NCBI GenBank assembly: GCA_019429275.1
Contig: JAHYJC010000014.1
Location: 1 to 64,000, forward strand
Direction of reading: 5' to 3'
Origin: Lentimicrobium sp.
GTDB lineage: Bacteria > Bacteroidota > Bacteroidia > Bacteroidales > Lentimicrobiaceae
Length of the DNA: 64,000 nt
Positions 8,278 to 15,371 of this stretch are shown here, piece by piece. Numbering within the stretch: the stretch's first letter is position 1; every line of letters starts with the position of its first letter. The notes beneath the pieces are model-generated. The model made no database searches. It saw only the letters and a list, made by a program, of their open reading frames with translations, and was not told the DNA's origin. Made by a program: the position numbers and the translations under genes.

Positions 8278-9327
8278 TTAGGGAGCTGGAACAGTAACAA
8301 TGTAATCTCCGCTGAGCTCAGTTGAAACAGCAACACCATCGTTGATCATGAAAGTTTTCGGATGAATACTTCTGATCCGGGTGCCGGCATCCCATTGTGA
8401 CCAGAACTGGATGAAGTTAGGATCTTCGAATGGTGAGCGCACCTGAACAAATTTTTCATCGCCTTTGGTATTGAGTCCCAGATCGAGATTCTGAGGAATG
8501 GTAAGGATAAGCTGATCACCACTTCCCAGGCAGTAATGGGTACGGAGCGAGAGATTTGGGGTGAAGGTCTTTCCTTTGAGGTGATTCAGGAAGATATCAT
8601 ATTCCATGACGTCCTTGCCGGGAATTTTATTCCCAAGGGCATCCTGGGCAGCGAAAAGGGTTGCATTGCTCAGATACAGCACACAATTCTTTCTGAGGAA
8701 TGGATGTGCTGAGCGAATGAAATCGACCAGCTTATCATAAGCGTCTGTATCTGTTGAATTAACCGGCGCAACGATAGCTCCGGTAGCGGAAAGGTTTCCG
8801 AGACCTGCTGAAATTTCACCTGCGGTTACCTCTTTGGTGATCAGGGTTGAAAACCCATCAAACATTCCCATCGGGGAGCGATCCAGCACGTCTCTTTCTG
8901 CGAAGAAAAGAGCATTGATGATATCTTCTGAAATGGTCTTGATCTTTTCACGAAGCACAAGATACTCCAGGGGATGTTTTTTTATTTTGTTGTCAACCTT
9001 TTCACTTTCCGGGGTATTGGAAGCGATGAGGGTACCCTTGTAATTCATGATATGATCTTTCAGGGCAGCATAAGCGGTTTGCACTTCCAGGCTTCTTTCG
9101 GTTGCTTTTCCGAGTTCGCCGTATTCGATGGTACCGGAAACGTAAGGTTTACTCAAACCGCCAAGGCGGTTGAAAGTAACGATGGTGTCTTTACCGGCAA
9201 CCTCAAGCAGGTTGATGTTTAATTCGCTCAGAATTGCTTCAAGCATTTCAAAGGGAAGTACCTGTAGTACCGGGTTGTACTTTTCGGAAGTACGGTTGAG
9301 GGAATCGGAATTGATGATAGGAGGCAT
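8278..9327 (-). CDS. Major capsid protein, HK97-like (putative)
   Basis: This 349-aa protein directly follows the protease-scaffold gene, the usual place for the shell protein of tailed phages. It has a long helical stretch near residues 85-140 (LEYLVLREKIKTISEDIINALF), then alternating strand-like segments (TGAIVAPVNSTDTDAYDKLVDFI), a region like the P-domain helix, and a C-terminal beta region (DGVAVSTELSGDYIVTV) typical of the A-domain. There is no signal peptide. The assignment depends on gene order, size and predicted topology, not on a diagnostic motif. Confidence 0.7.
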   Translation of the reverse strand: MPPIINSDSLNRTSEKYNPVLQVLPFEMLEAILSELNINLLEVAGKDTIVTFNRLGGLSKPYVSGTIEYGELGKATERSLEVQTAYAALKDHIMNYKGTLIASNTPESEKVDNKIKKHPLEYLVLREKIKTISEDIINALFFAERDVLDRSPMGMFDGFSTLITKEVTAGEISAGLGNLSATGAIVAPVNSTDTDAYDKLVDFIRSAHPFLRKNCVLYLSNATLFAAQDALGNKIPGKDVMEYDIFLNHLKGKTFTPNLSLRTHYCLGSGDQLILTIPQNLDLGLNTKGDEKFVQVRSPFEDPNFIQFWSQWDAGTRIRSIHPKTFMINDGVAVSTELSGDYIVTVPAP

Positions 9328-9362
9328 GTTGATTGGTATTAAAGGGTTAGTAAAACAGGTAT

Positions 9363-10655
9363 TTAGAATCCACCTTTTCTGAGGGCGGCAATTGCATCAT
9401 TGGTTGACAGGTTTTCGAAAGACTGGATTGATGTATCAGAAGCATCAGGGATCCTGTCGCTTGAAGAAGCGGCAGAGGCCGGATGGGAGGCAGGCAAAGA
9501 CTTAAGCTCTGAAACATTGATCTCAAGTGATTTGATTTCATTTTCAGCTTTTTCAAGTGAGCCCGATAGCCGTAAATTAATTTCGTTTGATTCCATAAGT
9601 CTGGAATGTGCAGAATCAAGGGTGGCAAGTCTTTCCTCTATGATCAGCAGTTGATCCTGGTTGAAGAAGGTGCCTTCATCGGTTGACTCAAGGGATTCAA
9701 CTTCGAGCAGGTCGATTAAAAGGGGTAAGTTTTCCATTATTTGTTTGGGTTTTGTGGTTGAGTTAACCGGTAGTGACAATAATTCATCAATGGTAGCAAT
9801 GGCCGATTCAATCGGTCCGATACTGTCAATAAGATTTCTGGAAAGTGCTTCTTCGGCAAGAAACACTTTTCCCTGGATAGAACTGTCCGAAAGATTCGGG
9901 CGGTTCTCTTTGACATAATTCTGAAAGATTCTGGCAAAGGGATTCAGGATATTTTTTTTTATGGGATCGTAATTTCCCCCCTGGGCGGAAGTATAATCTG
10001 CATTTTTATCCGGGGAGAGATCGGAAACAATGTTATGAATTTTGAAACCTAATTTTTCAAAATAGGGTTGCTCGTCAACCAGGCTCATCATGGTTCCGAT
10101 AGAACCGATCAGTGTACTGGAATTTTCAGCAATGATTCTATCACAGGAACTGGCAATAAAATAGGCAGCTGAACCAAGCAATCCATCGACAAAGGCGATG
10201 GTTGGTTTTTTTGTTTTCTTTACGGCATCGGCCAGGGCCTGGGTACCGTCAACGGTTCCCCCCGGGCTGTCGAAATGCAGGATGATTGCATCTATGTTAT
10301 CGTGCATATCGGCATCATGAATGCGCTTTGCCAGGGTATTCATGCCGGCCACAAAATAACCACATCCGTCGTCCTGATCTTCTTTGAGCAGTACTCCTTT
10401 TACGGGGATCACTGCCTTTGATTGTTTTGGCACATGATCATAATTGTACCCATCTCTGATATTACCAGGCACTTTGGCAACTGAAGCAGCTGATAAAGTG
10501 TATGGAATTTTTGAAATATCTTCTGAAGTATTACCCGGGAAGCGTGACGGACCTTTGGTAATCAGGTTCCCGATAATCGGGGCATGCGAAACCACAAACT
10601 CATGGTCAATGTACCAGGGATTTCTCAGGATGGCAGAAATAAGTGTAAATGACAT
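9363..10655 (-). CDS. Head maturation protease (ClpP/S49-like) fused to scaffold region
   Basis: This 430-aa protein would cleave head proteins during capsid assembly. Residues about 60-285 form an S49/SppA-type serine protease domain: VIPVKGVL, then HFDSPGGTVDGTQAL (oxyanion region) and GLLGSAAYFIAS with the nucleophile Ser. The C-terminal third (about 300-430) is acidic, helical and Ala/Ser-rich and ends AIAALRKGGF, as in fused scaffold domains such as the lambda gpC/Nu3 arrangement. The capsid gene follows 35 nt downstream, supporting the assignment. It lacks the signal peptide of cellular SppA. Confidence 0.82.
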   Translation of the reverse strand: MSFTLISAILRNPWYIDHEFVVSHAPIIGNLITKGPSRFPGNTSEDISKIPYTLSAASVAKVPGNIRDGYNYDHVPKQSKAVIPVKGVLLKEDQDDGCGYFVAGMNTLAKRIHDADMHDNIDAIILHFDSPGGTVDGTQALADAVKKTKKPTIAFVDGLLGSAAYFIASSCDRIIAENSSTLIGSIGTMMSLVDEQPYFEKLGFKIHNIVSDLSPDKNADYTSAQGGNYDPIKKNILNPFARIFQNYVKENRPNLSDSSIQGKVFLAEEALSRNLIDSIGPIESAIATIDELLSLPVNSTTKPKQIMENLPLLIDLLEVESLESTDEGTFFNQDQLLIIEERLATLDSAHSRLMESNEINLRLSGSLEKAENEIKSLEINVSELKSLPASHPASAASSSDRIPDASDTSIQSFENLSTNDAIAALRKGGF

Positions 10656-10720
10656 AGAATTATGGGTTACGGTGCAATGGTAACCCGGATAAAAGCAATC
10701 AAAAAGGACAGCCTGAATAT

Positions 10721-11224
10721 CTATATGGCCGGAACTGTTTGATTAAAAGGATTTGTATAGTAGAAAAGGCAAGGGTTGTAGTTTACACAATTGAACCCGA
10801 AGTTGACTCCGGGAAGATCCTGTGCGCGTGAACCGGTTATTTCGCTGAAGGTGAAAGAACATGGTTGCGCAAGGCTGCCGATAATTCGGATCCTGTTGTT
10901 GCTATCCATCACCAGGAGAATAAATTTTTGATGCCTGATGGAATCAAAATATTTAATCAGTGCCGGGGGAGGTTTAGGATAAAATCCTTTTACCGCATGC
11001 TGGTAATAGGATCCCTGTTCATTGGTAATCATTTCACTTTCCAATGAAAGGGTATCTTTGGTTGAATAACCGAGAAACCACTCAGCACCCTGTAAAAGTG
11101 TAATGTCGTTTAAAACACTTCCTCCGGAAGATATGGGAATCGATACTACATCAGTAACGGGTATGTAAAAAAACAAAAGATTACCACCCTGGTTATCCAT
11201 TTCTGTAATTTGGGGAAAGTGCAT
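10721..11224 (-). CDS. Virion-like protein, paralogue of 7545-8249
   Basis: This is a 167-aa, mostly beta-type protein without a signal peptide. It shares an ordered set of short matches with the second half of the 234-aa protein at 7545-8249 (LQG, YSTKDTLSLE, FYP, VMDSNNRIRIIGS, PGVNFGF), so the two derive from one ancestor. Its place at the head of the morphogenesis unit suggests a structural or connector role. I do not recognise a named family. Confidence 0.55.
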   Translation of the reverse strand: MHFPQITEMDNQGGNLLFFYIPVTDVVSIPISSGGSVLNDITLLQGAEWFLGYSTKDTLSLESEMITNEQGSYYQHAVKGFYPKPPPALIKYFDSIRHQKFILLVMDSNNRIRIIGSLAQPCSFTFSEITGSRAQDLPGVNFGFNCVNYNPCLFYYTNPFNQTVPAI

Positions 11225-11267
11225 GATGATGGTTTTTAAATAAATTTATTATGCGTTTCAAGTGTAT

Positions 11268-11786
11268 TCAGGTGTCTACATTCGTTGCACAGCGGACAAT
11301 GTGATCATTTAACTGACGTTTTTTATTTTGTCGCCAGCGATTAAGGCGAAGGCCATTCATGTATCGTTGTCTTTCTTTTATGAGCATGTCAAAACATGAG
11401 TAGTCCATTTGGTGGATATCGATAAAGACATTAACTGATTCCGTAGTTTCAACCTTGCAATTGAAGGCTTCATTCATAAAACTGTGAAACAGGGTCAGGA
11501 ATTCTTTGTGAATCATCGATTCAAAAAGTGCCTGGGCTGGCTCAGGTATGAAGTTGTGGTAAAGAACATTCTTTTCCGCATTGAATGGAAGTACAACCTG
11601 CAGGTTATGTTTCCCGTAAACAATAAATTGATTTTCAGAAACGGTGGGCTTTCTGGTGAGCTGAGGCAAAATGTTACCGAATCTGTCTTTTCTTGGAAAT
11701 GTAATGGGCTGAGGTCCATACTTATTTTCAAGGTATTGAATCAGGTAAACGGGCATTTTAATGTTAACGGTAATAGGAGAAGGCAT
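11268..11786 (-). CDS. Hypothetical protein, first gene of the phage head unit
   Basis: This 172-aa protein opens the leftward head unit next to the iteron-like region. The N-terminus (MPSPITVNIKMPVYLIQYLENKYG) is short and mixed; the C-terminal 40 residues are helical and very basic (KERQRYMNGLRLNRWRQNKKRQLND). It could be a DNA-binding regulator of the late genes or an accessory to replication. No known domain is evident to me. Confidence 0.6.
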   Translation of the reverse strand: MPSPITVNIKMPVYLIQYLENKYGPQPITFPRKDRFGNILPQLTRKPTVSENQFIVYGKHNLQVVLPFNAEKNVLYHNFIPEPAQALFESMIHKEFLTLFHSFMNEAFNCKVETTESVNVFIDIHQMDYSCFDMLIKERQRYMNGLRLNRWRQNKKRQLNDHIVRCATNVDT

Positions 11787-11904
11787 AAGTATATGTCTTT
11801 GAGGTCTCTGATATGGGTTTCCTCAAAAGTATGCAATAATTATTGTTTTTGTCAATTTATTTTATCTTTTTTTCCTGCACATACTTGCTGAAAACCACGA
11901 AAAA

Positions 11905-12085
11905 AATCGTGCAGGAGTGCTTTGGTACAAAGATTTTGTAAATAATTAAAATCCAGTGCTTTAAATCAAAATCGTACGTACTAAGTACAAACTGTGCAGA
12001 ATCGTGCAAAAATCGTGCGTTCAGATTTGCCACAGCAGTAATGCCTGGAGCGAGAAAAAAAATCGTGCGTACGAATGCACAGTTT
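11905..12085. repeat. Iteron-like AATCGTGC repeats inside a 10-bp inverted repeat
   Basis: AATCGTRC occurs five times in direct orientation at 11905, 11970, 12000, 12011 and 12061, in most cases preceded by an A-run. A 10-bp perfect inverted repeat (AAACTGTGCA at 11989-11998, TGCACAGTTT at 12076-12085) encloses three of the copies. The 633-nt stretch 11787-12419 that holds it has no sizeable gene and is AT-rich around 12110-12180. Iterons beside an AT-rich stretch are the layout of a theta-type replication origin; an operator array for the leftward head unit is the alternative. Confidence 0.6.
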
Positions 12086-12243
12086 TTTCCTTATTATTAT
12101 ACAAGTATCTTTTGCAAAAAAAAGTAAAAAAATAAATAATATATATGTATATGACAATCAGCTAATTAAATTTCATTAAAATTTCTATATGTACTTTTGC
12201 ACTGATTTTATTCTTTCGGATAAGGGGGGCGGCGCAAAAAAAA

Positions 12244-12354
12244 TGACCGCAGGGAATACCAAATTCATGTGTATTGGAAATGGAATCAATAACTACGATA
12301 AATTGTTGGAAGTAAAGGGTTCGGCCATATTGGATGATTTAATTCCAATGTAAG
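12244..12354 (+). CDS. Possible 36-aa small ORF
   Basis: An ATG at 12244 opens 36 codons (MTAGNTKFMCIGNGINNYDK...) ending TAA. A purine-rich AAGGGGGG lies about 15 nt upstream and a TAnnTTTG-like box (TACTTTTG, about 12190) precedes it. A 7-bp inverted repeat TTGCCAA/TTGGCAA follows between 12363 and 12394. It may be a small expressed peptide or a gene remnant; codon evidence is too short to decide. Confidence 0.25.
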
Positions 12355-12419
12355 CACCACATCTTTGCCAAACAAAAGAGTTTTTTATTGGCAAGAAACA
12401 TTTTATGAGATTATAGACA

Positions 12420-14597
12420 CTATCGTACGATTACAATTTTTTTCTGGATGACTCCTTGTTTGGTGTATAGATTAAGATTATACAATCCAGCGTTAAACTT
12501 TAACGTTGGGATTTCGATTATTCTGGATGATAATTCTCTCCCTTCTGATGAATACACCAATTCCCCAATTGAATTTATTAGGAGTATTTTGTAAACATCT
12601 GATTGTATATTTCCCAAATTTATAAATAACTTATCTTTAGCTGGATTAGGATATGTTTTTATATTTTCATAATGAAATTCATTTATATCTACGCTTCCTC
12701 CGAGTGATGCGTGATTTGACTTTACTTCAATAAAATCATTAAGTTCCCTGTTTATAACTGAATTACACGTATTTTCCAATTCAAATGAAATGTAATATTC
12801 ATATAGAGAGTTTGGTTCAGTTGGGAAGTCTGTATAAGTATTATTATTTGAAGAGAGCTCTTCAAGTAACACGTAATCTTCATTTAAATACTTACGATAT
12901 ATTGAATAAGAAGGGGTATTAAGCCCTACATAATGACTCCAATATAGGTTTACATCATTATTAGTACCACTATTTATGGAAAGATGAATTGTTCTGTGAT
13001 TTGCACTTAGTGGTGATTCATTTCCACATTTATCAATCATTGATACCTTATAACTATAACTTCGTGTCATATTGTTTACGGATATATCAGTAAAATAACC
13101 TTCATCAGAACTGATTTCCCCAATGTTCTCATACACTCCAACACTACTTCCTTCTCTGTACACCCTATAACCTTCTACATTATAATTATCCATACCCTTA
13201 TCAATGTAAATTACATTAAATAATCCATCAGAAGAAAGATAACACAGGTTAGTTCCCTCATAAATGGGTAGCGGTTCCAAATCAAACTGTCCGTTCAACT
13301 CCATCCCTTCTCCATCGGTTATTGTAACGGAATAAGAACCCGAAACTACATTATATATATTTTGAGTGTTTTGTCCGGATGACCATAGAAATGATAATGG
13401 AGGGATGAACTCATCTATTTCAATCTCAATTGAACCTATTGCATCATCTAAACAATACGGATTACCATATATAATACCTGTGAGTACCATATCGTTAAGG
13501 TTGTTTACTGAAATTATAAATGATTTACTGAAAGTTCCCAAATTATTATCTTTAGTTTGAACTCTGATTGAGTAGGATGATTGAGTTTCATAATTAAACA
13601 TTTCATCTGTTTTGAGTTTATCATTAGATATCTTAAAACTATCGTTATCGGTATCACCAACTCCTGAAACTAAAGAATAGGTATGGTAATCATTAGGATC
13701 TGCATCAATTGAAGTAAGTGTTCCAACGATTGTTCCAACCGGTAGGTTTTCATCAACGGTAGAATTGGATAAAATTATATTTGTTGGGATGCTGTTCATT
13801 TGGGCTACGGCATACACTTCGGTTGCAGTCAGCACTTCCTGATGACTTTCGGTAACAAAGCCAACTACTTTCATGTGTTCTACAACAGCCGGTACATTGG
13901 TATAATTAGCCGGAACAACATAACTATAATTGCGGGTAACCAAAGTTCCCTGGGTGGTTGTGGTCACTTCATCGCCCCATTGTCCGGTAATCAAATGGCG
14001 AAGCATATGCATGTGGCGATAGTTATTGCCGGAATTACCACCTGTTTGCGGGCCATATATGCTGTCCTGGATCAGGGCAACATTAATAAAATTGGATGGT
14101 GTTGGTGCATTGGCAGTATAATAAAGTTCAACGGTGATGTCAAGTGTTCGGGTTATTGAATCATAATTAGAATTCATGCCAATGTTTACCGGTGAGGGTT
14201 GGTTCATGATGGTATTACAAGCTGTTACCCATGACCCACGGCCAAGTATAGTATTGGTGCCTGAGAACACGTGGCGATTAACTGTTCCTGAAGGGTATCC
14301 AGTCAATCCTGTTTGTCCGGCAATGGCGTCGCCAAAAGGAGTACGGTAATCGGGCTCGCCAGCCCCCGGGATTGCAAAGGAGCCCTGGTGAATGGCAATA
14401 ACAAAAGCCCGGCCGATGTTGTTGTTCAGGATGGATTGAGCAATGGCATGCCCATCAGGGCAATAGACGCAATGAATGCCCGTAAATTCTTCAAGCAAGG
14501 CATTTTTCATCATGGGTTCAGTGCTTACATAGGTCTGAGAGAATAGACCGCTTGCACAAAAAATCGCAAGCGAAAAGAGGGTAAATAATTTTTTCAT
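12420..14597 (-). CDS. Secreted Omp28-like protein with T9SS type A sorting domain
   Basis: This 725-aa exported protein has a signal peptide (residues 1-20, ending GLFSQ), an Omp28-like thioredoxin-fold domain (about 25-245) with a CVYCPDGH motif, a cadherin-like segment beginning near 270 (VDENLPVGTIVGTLTSIDAD), fibronectin/PKD-like beta modules, and a C-terminal type A sorting domain (YPNPAKDKLFIN... ending KKIVIVR). It is predicted to cross the outer membrane by type IX secretion. It lies inside the phage-like element, between the early and head modules. Base composition changes within the gene: a sample line near 14300 has about 52 percent G+C and one near 12800 about 30 percent, so the Omp28 half and the C-terminal half may differ in origin. 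Confidence 0.85.
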   Translation of the reverse strand: MKKLFTLFSLAIFCASGLFSQTYVSTEPMMKNALLEEFTGIHCVYCPDGHAIAQSILNNNIGRAFVIAIHQGSFAIPGAGEPDYRTPFGDAIAGQTGLTGYPSGTVNRHVFSGTNTILGRGSWVTACNTIMNQPSPVNIGMNSNYDSITRTLDITVELYYTANAPTPSNFINVALIQDSIYGPQTGGNSGNNYRHMHMLRHLITGQWGDEVTTTTQGTLVTRNYSYVVPANYTNVPAVVEHMKVVGFVTESHQEVLTATEVYAVAQMNSIPTNIILSNSTVDENLPVGTIVGTLTSIDADPNDYHTYSLVSGVGDTDNDSFKISNDKLKTDEMFNYETQSSYSIRVQTKDNNLGTFSKSFIISVNNLNDMVLTGIIYGNPYCLDDAIGSIEIEIDEFIPPLSFLWSSGQNTQNIYNVVSGSYSVTITDGEGMELNGQFDLEPLPIYEGTNLCYLSSDGLFNVIYIDKGMDNYNVEGYRVYREGSSVGVYENIGEISSDEGYFTDISVNNMTRSYSYKVSMIDKCGNESPLSANHRTIHLSINSGTNNDVNLYWSHYVGLNTPSYSIYRKYLNEDYVLLEELSSNNNTYTDFPTEPNSLYEYYISFELENTCNSVINRELNDFIEVKSNHASLGGSVDINEFHYENIKTYPNPAKDKLFINLGNIQSDVYKILLINSIGELVYSSEGRELSSRIIEIPTLKFNAGLYNLNLYTKQGVIQKKIVIVR

Positions 14598-14686
14598 AAG
14601 GCTTGGGATGGGGCGAGGTTAATCATTTCATCTACAAAAATAATAAAAAAACATCTACTTATTCACAGTTGTCCGGTAAAACCTTA

Positions 14687-14694
14687 CAAAGATA
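14687..14694 (-). promoter_or_regulatory. Bacteroidota -7 promoter box for the T9SS cargo gene
   Basis: The minus strand reads TATCTTTG, matching TAnnTTTG, about 90 nt before the start of the secreted protein and next to repeat copy 2. No clear -33 element is visible. Confidence 0.45.
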
Positions 14695-14698
14695 AATT

Positions 14699-14797
14699 CC
14701 CCCTTCAGCGAGAGGGATTGAGCCGGCATCCTTTTTCGCCCTTAGCGAAAAAGATACAGGTGAAAGCCCGGTCAGCGCAATTCAGCTGACTCGCCCA
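14699..14797 (-). repeat. 99-bp structured repeat, copy 2 (3' of the 170-aa gene)
   Basis: This copy is 95 of 99 bases identical to copy 1 (3323-3421). It starts 9 nt after the stop of the 170-aa gene on the minus strand. In this copy the stem TTTTTCGC/GCGAAAAA is perfect, with loop TAAGG, and the GTCAGC/GCTGAC hairpin is conserved. Both copies thus stand at the same place: the 3' end of a phage operon. Confidence 0.7.
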
Positions 14798-14806
14798 GCA
14801 AAAAGA

Positions 14807-15319
14807 TTAAATTTCATAACCAATGGTAACGGTAAGATTTTTATCAAGTGTAAACAATCCTTTCAGTCCCGGGTGCTTAATAAACAGGATGTTAAAAAGA
14901 GGTTTAGGCATCATTGAAAATATAGTTTGCTGATAATATTCATCGTGATAGAAAACCACAAAGCTGTCTTTATCCCTGGAAACGGTAACCTTATAATCTG
15001 TGTCCGGAACAATACTAAAGTGCTTTGTATCAGAAAGTGTAACTGAATTACTTTTGAAATTATCCCGCTTAAAAGTAAACGTCGCCTTTAGCCCTGATGA
15101 AGAATTAATAAAATTAAGGCTGACTTCATTCCCGCTTAAAGGAAAGTCTGAAAAAGCAATAATCCTGTGCCAGGAGTTAATAACGTCATTGTAATTATAA
15201 AAAGCTGCATAGCTTAACCGGAATGTGAACGTAATTGAACTGCCGGTCACAAACCTGAATCGCAGGAGGTTATTTGCAATATACCGGCCGGACTTAATTA
15301 AGAACTTTATTGTTTTCAT
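14807..15319 (-). CDS. Hypothetical beta-rich phage protein
   Basis: This 170-aa protein lies 52 nt downstream of the primase/helicase gene in the early unit. It is rich in alternating hydrophobic residues (GSSITFTFRLSYAAF, ATFTFKRDNFKS, TDYKVTVSRDKDSFVVFYHDEYY), which predicts a beta sandwich, possibly lectin-like. No signal peptide or metal site is seen. I do not recognise it; a virion or host-interaction role is a guess. Confidence 0.55.
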   Translation of the reverse strand: MKTIKFLIKSGRYIANNLLRFRFVTGSSITFTFRLSYAAFYNYNDVINSWHRIIAFSDFPLSGNEVSLNFINSSSGLKATFTFKRDNFKSNSVTLSDTKHFSIVPDTDYKVTVSRDKDSFVVFYHDEYYQQTIFSMMPKPLFNILFIKHPGLKGLFTLDKNLTVTIGYEI

Positions 15320-15371
15320 TTTAAAAATTAGAAGTTAAAAAAACTTATTCCGGTTAGCATTGGGTTAAATA

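Noticed and set aside
11787..12243. AATCGTGC cluster as a CRISPR array
   Set aside because: The repeats are 8 bp with irregular spacing, too short and uneven for CRISPR; iterons or operators fit better.
3323..14797. The 99-bp repeats as CRISPR or as prophage attachment sites
   Set aside because: There are only two copies 11 kb apart with no spacer array, and they lie at operon ends inside the element rather than at its outer borders; the outer att sites were not found.
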